A DNA stretch of 64,000 bases from Acinetobacter pittii ANC 4050 (lineage in GTDB: Bacteria; Pseudomonadota; Gammaproteobacteria; Pseudomonadales; Moraxellaceae). The DNA is taken from positions 1,052,954-1,116,953 of the forward strand of contig NZ_KB976987.1 of NCBI RefSeq assembly GCF_000399685.1, written 5' to 3'. Both the position numbers and the translations under genes were made by a program. Below are positions 17,739 through 27,656 of the stretch, piece by piece. How positions within the stretch are numbered: position 1 is the stretch's first letter; each line of letters opens with the position of its first letter. The notes under the pieces are model-generated. The model searched no databases and was not told the origin of the DNA. It worked only from the letters and a program-made list of their open reading frames with translations.

Positions 17739-17904
17739 TTTGCACCTCTTTGATTAACGGAGTAACTTTTGAGCAATTAGTTTAAATTAATAGCACAAAT
17801 TTTGTTATTTAAAGGCTTTCATTTGTCCGCTTTTGTAAGGTGTTTATTTTTTATGTTAATTGAAGAGTAAAATATTCTGAAAAAATAAATTTTGATACAA
17901 AGCA

Positions 17905-17947
17905 AAAAGCCTATTCTAAAAAAGAACAGGCTTTTTACTGTATTTCA
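17905..17947. terminator. Bidirectional terminator-like hairpin
   Basis: AAAAAGCCT (17905-17913) and AGGCTTTTT (17939-17947) form the stem, with an inner TTCT/AGAA pairing. It is followed by a T-run on either strand. No gene ends directly at it, so it may mark an unseen small transcript. Confidence 0.5.
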
Positions 17948-18113
17948 GGATTAAGCAGTATTATGAATTGCTTTTAAGCAATCTTATTATCTTTAAATAC
18001 AATACAACTGTATTTAATGCTGAACTTTTAGTCAAGATGGAATTGAGGGATTTTACTAATAATTAGTGATTATTGTGATGAGTGTCACTTTATTTTCTTA
18101 AGATAAGAAAAAA

Positions 18114-18142
18114 CCCATTTCTACTTCTCATGAAGAAATGGG
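18114..18142 (-). terminator. Probable terminator of the pqq operon
   Basis: CCCATTTC (18114-18121) pairs with GAAATGGG (18135-18142), with an extra CTTC/GAAG pairing inside. On the minus strand a T-run follows. It lies about 180 bases beyond the dipeptidase stop. Confidence 0.65.
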
Positions 18143-18318
18143 TGATGTGAAAACCACAAAAGACCTGAAATACCAAATGTTCTTACATTCAGTAAGGTTA
18201 AGTGTAGTGAATATACCGAATGGTTGACAATTAAACTATTTGTATTTTTTTTAGTCATTTCGGCCAATAAAAACAGTGAATGATTTTACAGATTAATTCT
18301 GTTTAGTCGTTCATTTCA

Positions 18319-19371
18319 TTATTGACCAAAAATTCTATGAAGTACCCGTATCCAATTATTCATACATATATTTTCAATTAGCGTTTTAGAATAACCACGC
18401 TGTTGCATACCTTCAATTAAACGATGTAGGCCAGTTACATCTTCAAGTTCAGTACCAATAAGTGCACCGTCAAAATCCGATCCAAAACCTACGTGTTCTT
18501 CGCCTAAATGATCCATTAAATATTCTAGATGTTCCAAAATTACATCTATGGATGTATTCGCATTGCGTTGCCCGTCCGTCCGTAAAAAAGCAACATCGAA
18601 GTTTACCCCAACCATACCTTTACTTTCCCGAATTGCTTTGAGCTGTGGGTCAGTTAAATTACGGGCTTGAGGACATAAAGTATGTGCATTAGAGTGCGTT
18701 GCTACAATTGGCTGCTGCAATATATCTACAGTATTCCAAAAAGCTTTCTCATTCATATGAGAAACATCAATCACCATTTTTTTATCTGCGCAGCGTTTTA
18801 TAAAATCTTTGCCATCACTCGTGAGACCTGCTCCTGTGTCGGGTGAGTGAGGAAACTTAGCATTTAAACCATGCCCAAAACGACTAGGTCTATTCCACAG
18901 TGGGCCAATACTACGCAGACCTTTTTCATAAAATATATCGAGTAAATCAGGATTTTCTTGTAAAGCTTCAGCTCCTTCCATATGCAACATAATTGCTAGC
19001 TTTTGCTCTACTAAGCAATCCTGAATATTTTGAACCGATGTGCAAATTTTAATATTTTTAGAGCGGTGACCAAGTTGCTGAGCTAAATCGAGTTGTTCCA
19101 AGCAAATTTGTTCAATTTGCTGTTGGGTAAAATCAGAAGCATTTTGATCAAATAGTTTATTGGCATGATGCTGTTGAACATAGCTATATGGAGGTAAAAA
19201 AATCGCAAACATTCCCCCCATAAAACCAGCTTGTTCACAGCGTTTTAGATCAAGATGGCCCGCTAGGCGTTCATGAATAAAAGCATGTACAGGATCTGAA
19301 TGATCACTTAGCCATAAACGTGTTAGAGCATCATTATGCCCATCAAAAACTGGAATATGGCTAGGCTTCAT
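18319..19371 (-). CDS. M19 family (renal-type) dipeptidase in the pqq operon
   Basis: This 350-residue zinc dipeptidase of family M19 lacks a signal peptide, so it should be cytoplasmic. Metal-site motifs are visible: FDGHNDAL at residue 9, HMEGAEAL, DVSHMNEKAF, ATHSNAHTLC and GFGSDFDG. It is the last gene after pqqE, 18 bases away on the same strand, so it is co-transcribed. In PQQ synthesis the Glu-Tyr crosslinked PqqA must be trimmed by peptidases. This enzyme is a candidate for the last cleavage, since no M16 peptidase gene (pqqF/G) is present here. That role is inferred from position. Confidence 0.85.
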   Translation of the reverse strand: MKPSHIPVFDGHNDALTRLWLSDHSDPVHAFIHERLAGHLDLKRCEQAGFMGGMFAIFLPPYSYVQQHHANKLFDQNASDFTQQQIEQICLEQLDLAQQLGHRSKNIKICTSVQNIQDCLVEQKLAIMLHMEGAEALQENPDLLDIFYEKGLRSIGPLWNRPSRFGHGLNAKFPHSPDTGAGLTSDGKDFIKRCADKKMVIDVSHMNEKAFWNTVDILQQPIVATHSNAHTLCPQARNLTDPQLKAIRESKGMVGVNFDVAFLRTDGQRNANTSIDVILEHLEYLMDHLGEEHVGFGSDFDGALIGTELEDVTGLHRLIEGMQQRGYSKTLIENICMNNWIRVLHRIFGQ

Positions 19372-19389
19372 AAGTATTCCTATTACTTG

Positions 19390-20821
<1,432 letters not shown>

Positions 20822-20825
<4 letters not shown>

Positions 20826-21580
20826 TTAAATAGTCCTTTGTGCCAAACCCGTTTACTTGTCACACTGTGATACGGCGCTTCATTGTGAACATATGCCAAA
20901 GTTAAAGCATCTAAAATGCTCCATAAAATATCCAGCTTAAACTGCAATATTTCAAGCATTCGTTCTTGTTGCTCAAAAGTTGTAAATGAATCAAGCGTAA
21001 TTGTTAAACCATGTTCAACATCACGGCGCGCCTGACTTAAACGAGAACGAAAATACTCATAGCCTTTATCATCAATCCATGGATAGTGCTGTGGCCATGA
21101 ATCAAGACGTGATTGGTGAATTTGTGGGGCAAAAAGTTCAGTTAACGAGCTGCTTGCTGCCTCACGCCATGAGGCACGGCGTGCGAAATTTACATAGGCA
21201 TCTACTGCAAAACGGACACCAGGTAATACCAGTTCTTCAGAAATAACTTGTTCACGACTCAAGCCCACAGCTTCGGCTAAGCATAACCATGCTTCTCGAC
21301 CACCGCCATCAGGATATTCACCATCTTGATCGATCATGCGTTGAATCCATTCTTGACGGACTCGTTGGTCAGGGCAATTTGCCATAATGGCTGCATCTTT
21401 AAGCGGAATATTAATTTGATAGTAATATCGGTTTGCCACCCAAGCTTGAATTTGCTGTTGAGTTGCTCGGCCTTCATACATCATCACGTGAAATGGATGA
21501 TAGATATGATAATACTGGCCTTTTTCGATAATGGCTTGTTTGAATTGCTCGGTCGTTAAAGCTTCAGGTGTTTGAGTCAT
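20822..21580 (-). CDS. pqqC: Pyrroloquinoline-quinone synthase PqqC
   Basis: This 252-residue cofactor-less oxidase carries out the final ring closure and eight-electron oxidation to PQQ. Conserved segments include [15 protein letters not shown] near the N-terminus, [20 protein letters not shown], and [23 protein letters not shown], with the active-site His, Arg and Tyr residues. Length matches the family (about 250). It starts 8 bases after pqqB. Confidence 0.98.
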
Positions 21581-21588
21581 GTTTCACC

Positions 21589-22500
21589 TTAGAGTTCAAT
21601 CTGCATGCCATCATAGGCAACCTCTACACCATTTGCTTTAAGCTCAGCAAACTGGCTAGAGTTTTCATTTAAAATTGGATTGGTATTGTTAATATGAATC
21701 AGCACTTTTTTAGGTGTGGTTAGCTGATTTAAATAAGACAGTGAACCACCTTCGCCACTAATATATAAATGCCCCATTTCACGGCCAGTTTTCGTTCCAA
21801 CCCCTGTCTGTTGCATTTCATCATCTGTCCAAAGCGTACCATCAATCATGACGCAGTCTGAACTCTGCATAATCTGCATGATTTGATCGTCAATTTTTCC
21901 AAGACCCGGTGCATAGAACAACTGCTTTTGTGTTTTATGATCTTTGATAATTAAAGCAATATTGTCGCCGTCATGTGGGTCATGTCGATGCGGTGAATAT
22001 GGCGGTGCAGCACTTTTAATAATTAAAGGTAAAAATTCTAAATTTTCGAAACCATCAACTTTAAAGGCTTGCGTAGGATTAATCTCATGGTATTGAAGAC
22101 CACCATTCCAGTGTTTGAGCATATTAAAAACTGGAAAGCCGCTCGTTAAATCTTGGTGGACCATTTCTGTACACCATACATTCATTGGGCAACCTTCACG
22201 TAAGGTTAAAAGCCCAGTGGTATGGTCTAACTGACTGTCCATTAAAATAACGCTCGTTATTCCTGTATCACGCAATTTACGTGCTGGTTGAGCTGCTTTA
22301 AATTCGAAAAGTTGCTGCCGAATATCAGGTGATGCATTTAATAAAACCCAGTCTGTCCCATTTTCAGAAACAGCAATTGATGATTGAGTACGGGCTTTGG
22401 CTTGGATTGTACCTGTGCGCACCCCATGACAATTCGGGCAATTACAATTCCACTGCGGGAACCCGCCTCCAGCAGCTGAACCTAAAACATAAATATACAT
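21589..22500 (-). CDS. pqqB: PQQ biosynthesis protein PqqB
   Basis: This 303-residue metallo-beta-lactamase-fold protein is proposed to hydroxylate the Glu-Tyr intermediate. N-terminal [19 protein letters not shown] carries the cysteine pair typical of PqqB. Metal-binding residues lie in [12 protein letters not shown], and [10 protein letters not shown] and [10 protein letters not shown] are family signatures. It is separated from pqqA by 75 bases. Confidence 0.98.
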   Translation of the reverse strand: MYIYVLGSAAGGGFPQWNCNCPNCHGVRTGTIQAKARTQSSIAVSENGTDWVLLNASPDIRQQLFEFKAAQPARKLRDTGITSVILMDSQLDHTTGLLTLREGCPMNVWCTEMVHQDLTSGFPVFNMLKHWNGGLQYHEINPTQAFKVDGFENLEFLPLIIKSAAPPYSPHRHDPHDGDNIALIIKDHKTQKQLFYAPGLGKIDDQIMQIMQSSDCVMIDGTLWTDDEMQQTGVGTKTGREMGHLYISGEGGSLSYLNQLTTPKKVLIHINNTNPILNENSSQFAELKANGVEVAYDGMQIEL

Positions 22501-22575
22501 AAAATTAATATCTTATTAGAAAGAGATAAGCCCTAGAGCAAGACTAGGGCTTATAACATATTTGGATGAAACTGA

Positions 22576-22650
22576 TTAACGTGCTTCGAAGTACATTGTA
22601 ACTTCAAAACCAATGCGTAAATCAGTAAAAGCTGGTTTAGTCCATTGCAT
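22576..22650 (-). CDS. pqqA: PQQ precursor peptide PqqA
   Basis: This 24-residue peptide is the substrate for PQQ synthesis. It starts MQWTKPAF and contains the essential Glu and Tyr in FEVTMYFEAR, spaced E-x-x-x-Y as required. GGAG lies seven bases before the ATG. It is too small for routine ORF calls, but position (first gene before pqqB) and sequence leave no doubt. The longer gap before pqqB is typical and may hold a partial attenuator giving excess pqqA mRNA. Confidence 0.98.
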   Translation of the reverse strand: MQWTKPAFTDLRIGFEVTMYFEAR

Positions 22651-23104
22651 AAATTATCTCCAGTTCATATTAATCTTGTGAAATGAATCACTTGATTAAG
22701 ATTTTAAGGCAATTAAAAATTTATTTTAAATAATAAAAGTAGTTTTGTAGATAATCTCTAGACAATATATTGTTCGATAATTGTGTTTTTTGTCCAAATT
22801 TTAGCAATCTTATTATTTTGGAAAAATTATTTTATTAATATTTATAGTTTTTTTAAAGAAATTAAATTTAATTTTATTAACTATAAAGATTAGCTCGATA
22901 TTTATTATATCTTTGATAATTATGTGAAAATTTTAATTGAAAAATTATGTATTTAATATTTAAGATATTTTTTTAATAGTGCTATTTTATTAAGTATGCT
23001 AATTGTCCAAATTTTATTCTCTTCTAGGTTATATTCATTTTTCATCAAATATTCATACTAAAAACGTATTTTTTATGCGTCTTAATTGAGCAAATGATAA
23101 AAAA
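22651..23104. other. Divergent upstream region of pqqA and the nucleotidase gene
   Basis: These 454 bases are strongly AT-rich and should hold the pqqA promoter (minus) and the nucleotidase promoter (plus). I found no ORF and no operator that I could name. The motif TTGTCCAAATTTTA occurs twice (near 22790 and 23003), possibly a repeated regulatory element. Confidence 0.4.
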
Positions 23105-24886
23105 ATGAAAAATTTAACAACACTATTTAAAGTAACAGCACTTTCTCTAGCAATAGCGGTATTGGCGGGATGTAATGACGATGATGATAACGACGCAGCA
23201 CCACCTGCCCAAAGAAGCAATCAGACTGTAAATATTTTAGCTTTTAATGACTTTCACGGAAATCTTGAACCCCCCAAGCGTTATGTTGAGGCACCAAATC
23301 CAAATGAGGCTACTCAAACTGTTCGTATTCCTGTGGGTGGGGTGAGTTACTTTGCCGATGCCATTAAAAAACTTAAAGCAGAAAATCCAAATAATGCAGT
23401 AGTTTCGGCAGGCGATTTAATTAGTGCTTCGCCTCTAACCTCTTCTTTATTTTTAGATGAACCAACCATTGAAGTCATGAATGATATTCAAATTGACTTT
23501 AATGCTGTCGGCAATCATGAATTTGACCGTGGTACAGATGAATTACGCCGTTTAAAGAACGGCGGATGTCAGCAATATACCAGCACTGCCCCATGCCAAA
23601 TTAATAAAAACTTTAGTGGTGCAAAATTTGATTTCCTTGCTGCCAACGTAGCAATGAAAAGTGATGCCAGCAAAACAATCTTTCCTGCTTATAAAGTCAA
23701 AACTTATGGTGGAATTCCAGTCGCATTTATTGGTTTAACTCTTAAAGCGACCCCAAGTATTGTTTCTGCTGCTGGTATTAAAGACGTTGAATTCCGTGAT
23801 GAAGCAGATACGGTAAACGCTTTGATTCCTGAGTTACAAAAACAAGGCATTGAAGCCATTGTCGTAGTTGTGCATGAGGGCGCAGCGCCAAGTACGAAGC
23901 TGAATGAAAAAACATGTGATGGCTTAAGCGGCCCAATTTTAGGAATTTTGGATAAATTAAATCCGGCAGTTGATATTGTTGTTTCAGGCCACACACACCA
24001 ATCTTATATTTGTGACTATTCTACAAAAAATCCGGCGAAACCGTTCTTACTTACTTCGGCTGGACAGTATGGCACACTCATTACTGACATCAAGGTTGAG
24101 CTAGATGGTAAAACTGGGGATGTGATTAAAAAGGATGCTAAACAAGTCCCTATACAAAGTGAAGCCTATATGTCTGGTACAACCACTGTAAGCCTTACAG
24201 ACCTCTATCAAAAATTTAGTAAAACCCCAAGCATTGAAGCCATTTTAGATAAATACCGCCAAGCTGTGACCACTATTTCAAGCCGTGTGGTTGGAACTGC
24301 GACAGCAGTAGTCAGTCGTACTCAAGTTGAAAGTGGTGAAAGTCCGCTCGGTATTATGATTGCCGATGCTCAACAAGCGGCTGCATTAAAGGCAAGTAAT
24401 CAAGGCTCTGATTTTACGTTAATGAATCCAGGTGGTGTACGTGCTGATCTGCTCATCAATAGCAGTAATCAGATTACCTTTGGTGATGTTTTTGCAGTTC
24501 AGCCCTTTGGCAACTCGATTGTGACTTTGAGCTTAACTGGCAAACAGATTAGAGATGTGCTTGAGCAGCAATGGTCAGGTGCAAATGCAAACTCACCTAG
24601 AATTTTACAACCCTCTAAAGAATTAAGTTATCAATATGCGGCAAATGCGGCTGTTTCACCAAGAGCAAGTATCATCATGGTCGCTGGTTCACCGTTGGTT
24701 GACACTAAGGTATATCGCGTGACGGTAAATAGTTTCTTGGCAGATGGAGGTGATAACTTCACCGTATTAAAAGAAGGTCAAAATCGTGTAGGTGGTGGTC
24801 AAGATATTGATGCCCTTGAGAGCTATGTTGCTAAGAATTCACCTTTAATTATTCCAACTACAACACGTATTAAAGTCATTAAATAG
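23105..24886 (+). CDS. 5'-nucleotidase / metallophosphatase lipoprotein (UshA-like)
   Basis: This 593-residue envelope protein starts with a lipoprotein signal (AVLAGC, Cys23), followed by an acidic DDDDND spacer. The N-terminal metallophosphatase domain shows all metal motifs: AFNDFHGNLEP, SAGDLI, GNHEFDRG, VVVVHEG and SGHTHQS. The C-terminal 5'-nucleotidase domain follows from about residue 390 (SPLGIMIADAQ, NPGGVRADL, FGNSIVTLSLTG, LADGGDNF). It should hydrolyse extracellular or periplasmic nucleotides to nucleosides and phosphate. It is a single gene, ended by a strong terminator. Confidence 0.9.
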   Translation: MKNLTTLFKVTALSLAIAVLAGCNDDDDNDAAPPAQRSNQTVNILAFNDFHGNLEPPKRYVEAPNPNEATQTVRIPVGGVSYFADAIKKLKAENPNNAVVSAGDLISASPLTSSLFLDEPTIEVMNDIQIDFNAVGNHEFDRGTDELRRLKNGGCQQYTSTAPCQINKNFSGAKFDFLAANVAMKSDASKTIFPAYKVKTYGGIPVAFIGLTLKATPSIVSAAGIKDVEFRDEADTVNALIPELQKQGIEAIVVVVHEGAAPSTKLNEKTCDGLSGPILGILDKLNPAVDIVVSGHTHQSYICDYSTKNPAKPFLLTSAGQYGTLITDIKVELDGKTGDVIKKDAKQVPIQSEAYMSGTTTVSLTDLYQKFSKTPSIEAILDKYRQAVTTISSRVVGTATAVVSRTQVESGESPLGIMIADAQQAAALKASNQGSDFTLMNPGGVRADLLINSSNQITFGDVFAVQPFGNSIVTLSLTGKQIRDVLEQQWSGANANSPRILQPSKELSYQYAANAAVSPRASIIMVAGSPLVDTKVYRVTVNSFLADGGDNFTVLKEGQNRVGGGQDIDALESYVAKNSPLIIPTTTRIKVIK

Positions 24887-24898
24887 TAAATTTAATAG

Positions 24899-24924
24899 AA
24901 AAGGACAGTTTAGGCTGTCCTTTT
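24899..24924. terminator. Bidirectional terminator
   Basis: AAAAGGACAG (24899-24908) pairs with CTGTCCTTTT (24915-24924), followed by a T-run. It lies between the nucleotidase (plus) and the Fur-family gene (minus). Confidence 0.9.
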
Positions 24925-24937
24925 TTATTTGTAGTTC

Positions 24938-25339
24938 TTATTCTGTATAGAGATTAAGTTCAATACTACTGATATTGGTTCCTGTATTCGCAAAAATAAC
25001 ATCTATGACTTCATGCAGTAACTCTTTTACTTTTTCATGTTCATAACTGGTTGCTTCTGCCGTTTTTAGACAAATCAAGTTACAGCTCATTTTATCTTTT
25101 CTGATCTTATAAATACTTTTACTTTTTCCTAAGAACACCCTTTTGATGAGTTTGCGATTTTCAAATTCAGACAAGATTCGATAAATTGTTCCAAGCGTGA
25201 TTTTATGTTCATTTTTAATTTGTGCATAAATACTTACCGCGCTTAAGCCTTGTGGATTTTGATTTAAAATTTCAAAAACCTGAATTCTCGATTTTTTTAT
25301 TGGTAGTCCATTTAATAATGATTTTGAAGTTGCCGTCAT
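24938..25339 (-). CDS. Atypical Fur-family regulator
   Basis: This 133-residue protein has the N-terminal winged helix of the Fur/Zur family: KKSRIQVFEILNQNPQGLSAVSIYAQI and ITLGTIYRILSEFENRKLI (recognition helix region TLGTIYRIL). The usual dimerisation-domain metal motif (HHDHxxCxxCG) is missing. In its place is KMSCNLICLKTAEATSYEHEKV, with one Cys-x3-Cys and few histidines. It may sense metal differently, or not at all. It lies downstream of the TonB receptor on the same strand at the edge of the siderophore locus, so it could control this locus. Confidence 0.75.
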   Translation of the reverse strand: MTATSKSLLNGLPIKKSRIQVFEILNQNPQGLSAVSIYAQIKNEHKITLGTIYRILSEFENRKLIKRVFLGKSKSIYKIRKDKMSCNLICLKTAEATSYEHEKVKELLHEVIDVIFANTGTNISSIELNLYTE

Positions 25340-25432
25340 GATTAATTAGCCTTAATGTTGAGAAGTATAGAAATTTTTAAAATTATTTTGTCTATACTTA
25401 CTTGAAAATTATGGATATTTGTACGTTAAAAA

Positions 25433-25464
25433 GCAAAGCCTACTCCCCTATGAATAGGCTTTGC
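25433..25464 (-). terminator. Terminator of the TonB receptor gene
   Basis: GCAAAGCCTA (25433-25442) and TAGGCTTTGC (25455-25464) form a perfect 10-pair stem. On the minus strand a T-run follows. It separates the receptor gene from the Fur-family gene. Confidence 0.85.
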
Positions 25465-25477
25465 CCTTCGTTTTACC

Positions 25478-27439
25478 TTAGAAACTATAAGTCGCTTTTA
25501 CAAAATAATTACGGCCATAAAGTTTGGTATTAAAGGTTTTATTTTTATCTTCTAGATCAACATCGGTCAGGTTTTTCACACCATAGTCCAATGTTAAGCG
25601 TGGTGAAAGTGGTGAAGTAAATGTCACGTCATAAGTGGTATAAGCTGGTAACTCTTTAGTTGCGGAGTACATTTGCTTACCAACGTAGCTTACCCCTGCA
25701 TTTACACGAAAGTCTTCAACGGGTGCCCAAGAAATTGAACCATTAGCCAGCCATTCTGGTCGTTCAGTTAAATCTTGACCTGTCGTTTTATTTTTTGCAT
25801 CAAGATAAGTGGCATTTGCCTTAACACCTAAATTATCTGTGAAATCATAACCACCTGTAAGTTCAACACCTTTAAGCTCTGCACGACTTACATTAGTCCA
25901 GATTTTTCTAAAATCACCCACTAAACGCGGGTCTCCATTACTTAATGTAATGGCTTCGATCAGGTTCTTCACATCATTTTGGAAAACGGTAACACCAGCA
26001 TTCCAGTTTGGACGGGTTACAATTAAGGATGCTTCATAGTTGGTGCTTTCTTCTGGTTCTAAGTCAGGATTACCTCGAATGTGACAACTACCACCACATG
26101 AAATCATTGAGTAATTGATGTCTAACTGTGCAGGAGCCGGAACTTTATAAGCTTGGCCTACACCACCTTTTAGCACAACACCTTCCGCGAGTTGATAAGA
26201 CAAATAGGCTTTACCAGTCGTTTTACCATCAAAGTCATCAAAGTCGTCGTAACGGCCGCCTAAAGTTAAAGTCAGTGCATCATTAATATGGGTATCGTTT
26301 TGAACAAATACTCCGTAACTCTTCTGCTGGTTTTTTCCCGTGCCGATATAGCTCACAACGTCTGTAATTTTTTGGTCTTTATAATCAAAACCTGCTGTAG
26401 TGTTATTCATCAGCCAATCAAAGTTAGCGAAGGCACGACCAATTAAATTTTCTTGCTTATATTGACGGTTTTGTGGCGCATCATATTCGCTATCGTAGTC
26501 AGAAATTTTAGCTGTTTCTTTACCAATGTAAGCTTCTGTTTTACCCCAACCCCATTTTCCACGGTGAGCAATTCCCACATTGGTTCGTTTCATTTCTGAT
26601 TCTTGAATTGAAGTTGCCGCATCTTGAGTCAGTGGGCGTTTATCGTTGTTATAACCCAAATCTAGGTCTAAAGTTTGTTGGTCATTAATATTCCAACTTA
26701 ATGTACCGTTTACGTTTTTAGTATCTTTTTCTACAAAGTAAGCCCCATCTGGATCTGGTTTGCCATTTCGGTACCATGCATCACGGTTATAGGCATCTCC
26801 TGCCAAAGTAAAACTTAGATTATCGGTTAAACCGCCGTATAAGTTAAATCCGTAACGGAATTGCTCTTTACCATTTCCGCGGTCTGCTCGGTTATATTGG
26901 CCAAAGACCGAACCATGCAGCTGCCCATCCTCGGCTTTCTTGGTAATAATATTGATGACTCCGCCCATAGCATCTGCTCCATAGAGCGACGACATTGGTC
27001 CTCGAATCACTTCTACTCGTTCAATACTATTTAAAGGGATTGCACTCCAATCAAAGTCATTACCTCGCCACATGGCACCATTAGATGACATGCGCTTACC
27101 GTTAAGTAGGATGAGTGTGTAGTTTCCCGATGTATTTAGCATTCCCCGTATAACGATTTTATCTTGTCCGCTGTTGTAGTTATAAACCCCAGCTTGTTTT
27201 TGTAAAACATCAGCAAGGCTGAGCGCCGCACTACGTTCAATCTCTTCACTCGTGATCACACTAATGGATGCAGGTGCTTTATCTACATCTTGTTCTTTTA
27301 ATGCAGCGGAAACCACAATAGTTTTAAGTTTTTGAACTGATTCATTATTACTTGGCTGTTCACTATCTGTATTTGCTTGAACTGCAAACGGAAGCAGTGT
27401 TGAGATGGCGACCACCAGCGCCTTTTTAGTTAACGTCAT
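25478..27439 (-). CDS. TonB-dependent catecholate siderophore receptor (Om73-like)
   Basis: This outer membrane receptor has 653 residues from the ATG at 27439, which starts a proper signal peptide (MTLTKKALVVAISTLLPFAVQA in pieces). The open frame continues upstream to 27472, but that part runs towards the Fur box and is not expected to be translated. The plug domain carries IERSAALSLADVLQKQ, IRGMLNTSGNYTLILLNGKRM, IERVEVIRGPMSSLYGADAMGGVINI in order (short pieces). The barrel ends YFVKATYSF, with terminal Phe. It is divergent from the RND gene with two Fur boxes between. Mass fits the Om73 protein recalled from A. baumannii 8399. Confidence 0.93.
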   Translation of the reverse strand: MTLTKKALVVAISTLLPFAVQANTDSEQPSNNESVQKLKTIVVSAALKEQDVDKAPASISVITSEEIERSAALSLADVLQKQAGVYNYNSGQDKIVIRGMLNTSGNYTLILLNGKRMSSNGAMWRGNDFDWSAIPLNSIERVEVIRGPMSSLYGADAMGGVINIITKKAEDGQLHGSVFGQYNRADRGNGKEQFRYGFNLYGGLTDNLSFTLAGDAYNRDAWYRNGKPDPDGAYFVEKDTKNVNGTLSWNINDQQTLDLDLGYNNDKRPLTQDAATSIQESEMKRTNVGIAHRGKWGWGKTEAYIGKETAKISDYDSEYDAPQNRQYKQENLIGRAFANFDWLMNNTTAGFDYKDQKITDVVSYIGTGKNQQKSYGVFVQNDTHINDALTLTLGGRYDDFDDFDGKTTGKAYLSYQLAEGVVLKGGVGQAYKVPAPAQLDINYSMISCGGSCHIRGNPDLEPEESTNYEASLIVTRPNWNAGVTVFQNDVKNLIEAITLSNGDPRLVGDFRKIWTNVSRAELKGVELTGGYDFTDNLGVKANATYLDAKNKTTGQDLTERPEWLANGSISWAPVEDFRVNAGVSYVGKQMYSATKELPAYTTYDVTFTSPLSPRLTLDYGVKNLTDVDLEDKNKTFNTKLYGRNYFVKATYSF

Positions 27440-27473
27440 TTCTCGGCCCTTATTCTGGATAATAATTACCATA

Positions 27474-27492
27474 TGATAATTGTTATCATTTA
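27474..27492. promoter_or_regulatory. Fur box (receptor side)
   Basis: GATAATTGTTATCATTTAT resembles the 19-bp Fur consensus, with a palindromic GATAA...TTATC core. It sits just before the receptor start, where Fur-iron should block transcription. Confidence 0.7.
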
Positions 27493-27555
27493 TGATGTGC
27501 CGAGCATCATATACTCATGACTTTTTCTGTTCAAGATAAAAATAATTATTAGTTA

Positions 27556-27574
27556 TATAATGATAATCATTATT
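27556..27574. promoter_or_regulatory. Fur box (RND gene side)
   Basis: TATAATGATAATCATTATT matches the Fur consensus at 17 of 19 positions (the two end bases differ). It lies about 80 bases before the RND gene and can serve both divergent promoters. Confidence 0.85.
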
Positions 27575-27656
27575 GTTTGTGATTTAAAAAAGCGTTAACA
27601 TGGCACTTTCGTGTGCCTAAAAACCTATTTAAAACAATCTTAAAGTAGACATAACA

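Larger units (their letters stand above)
17739..18318. other. Intergenic region with several hairpins, no gene
   Basis: No ORF with a credible start was found in these 580 bases. They hold a stem AAAAAGCCT (17905-17913)/AGGCTTTTT (17939-17947), a short ATTGC/GCAAT stem near 17966-17982, an inverted repeat around TTTAAATACA near 18000, and the pqq-side terminator at 18114-18142. Confidence 0.5.

Noticed and set aside
18074-18089. CRP-like TGTGA-N6-TCACT
   Set aside because: It lies between a terminator and no gene start, so no regulated promoter is evident.
27440-27472. Upstream start of the TonB receptor
   Set aside because: It puts hydrophilic residues before the signal peptide and lies next to the Fur box.
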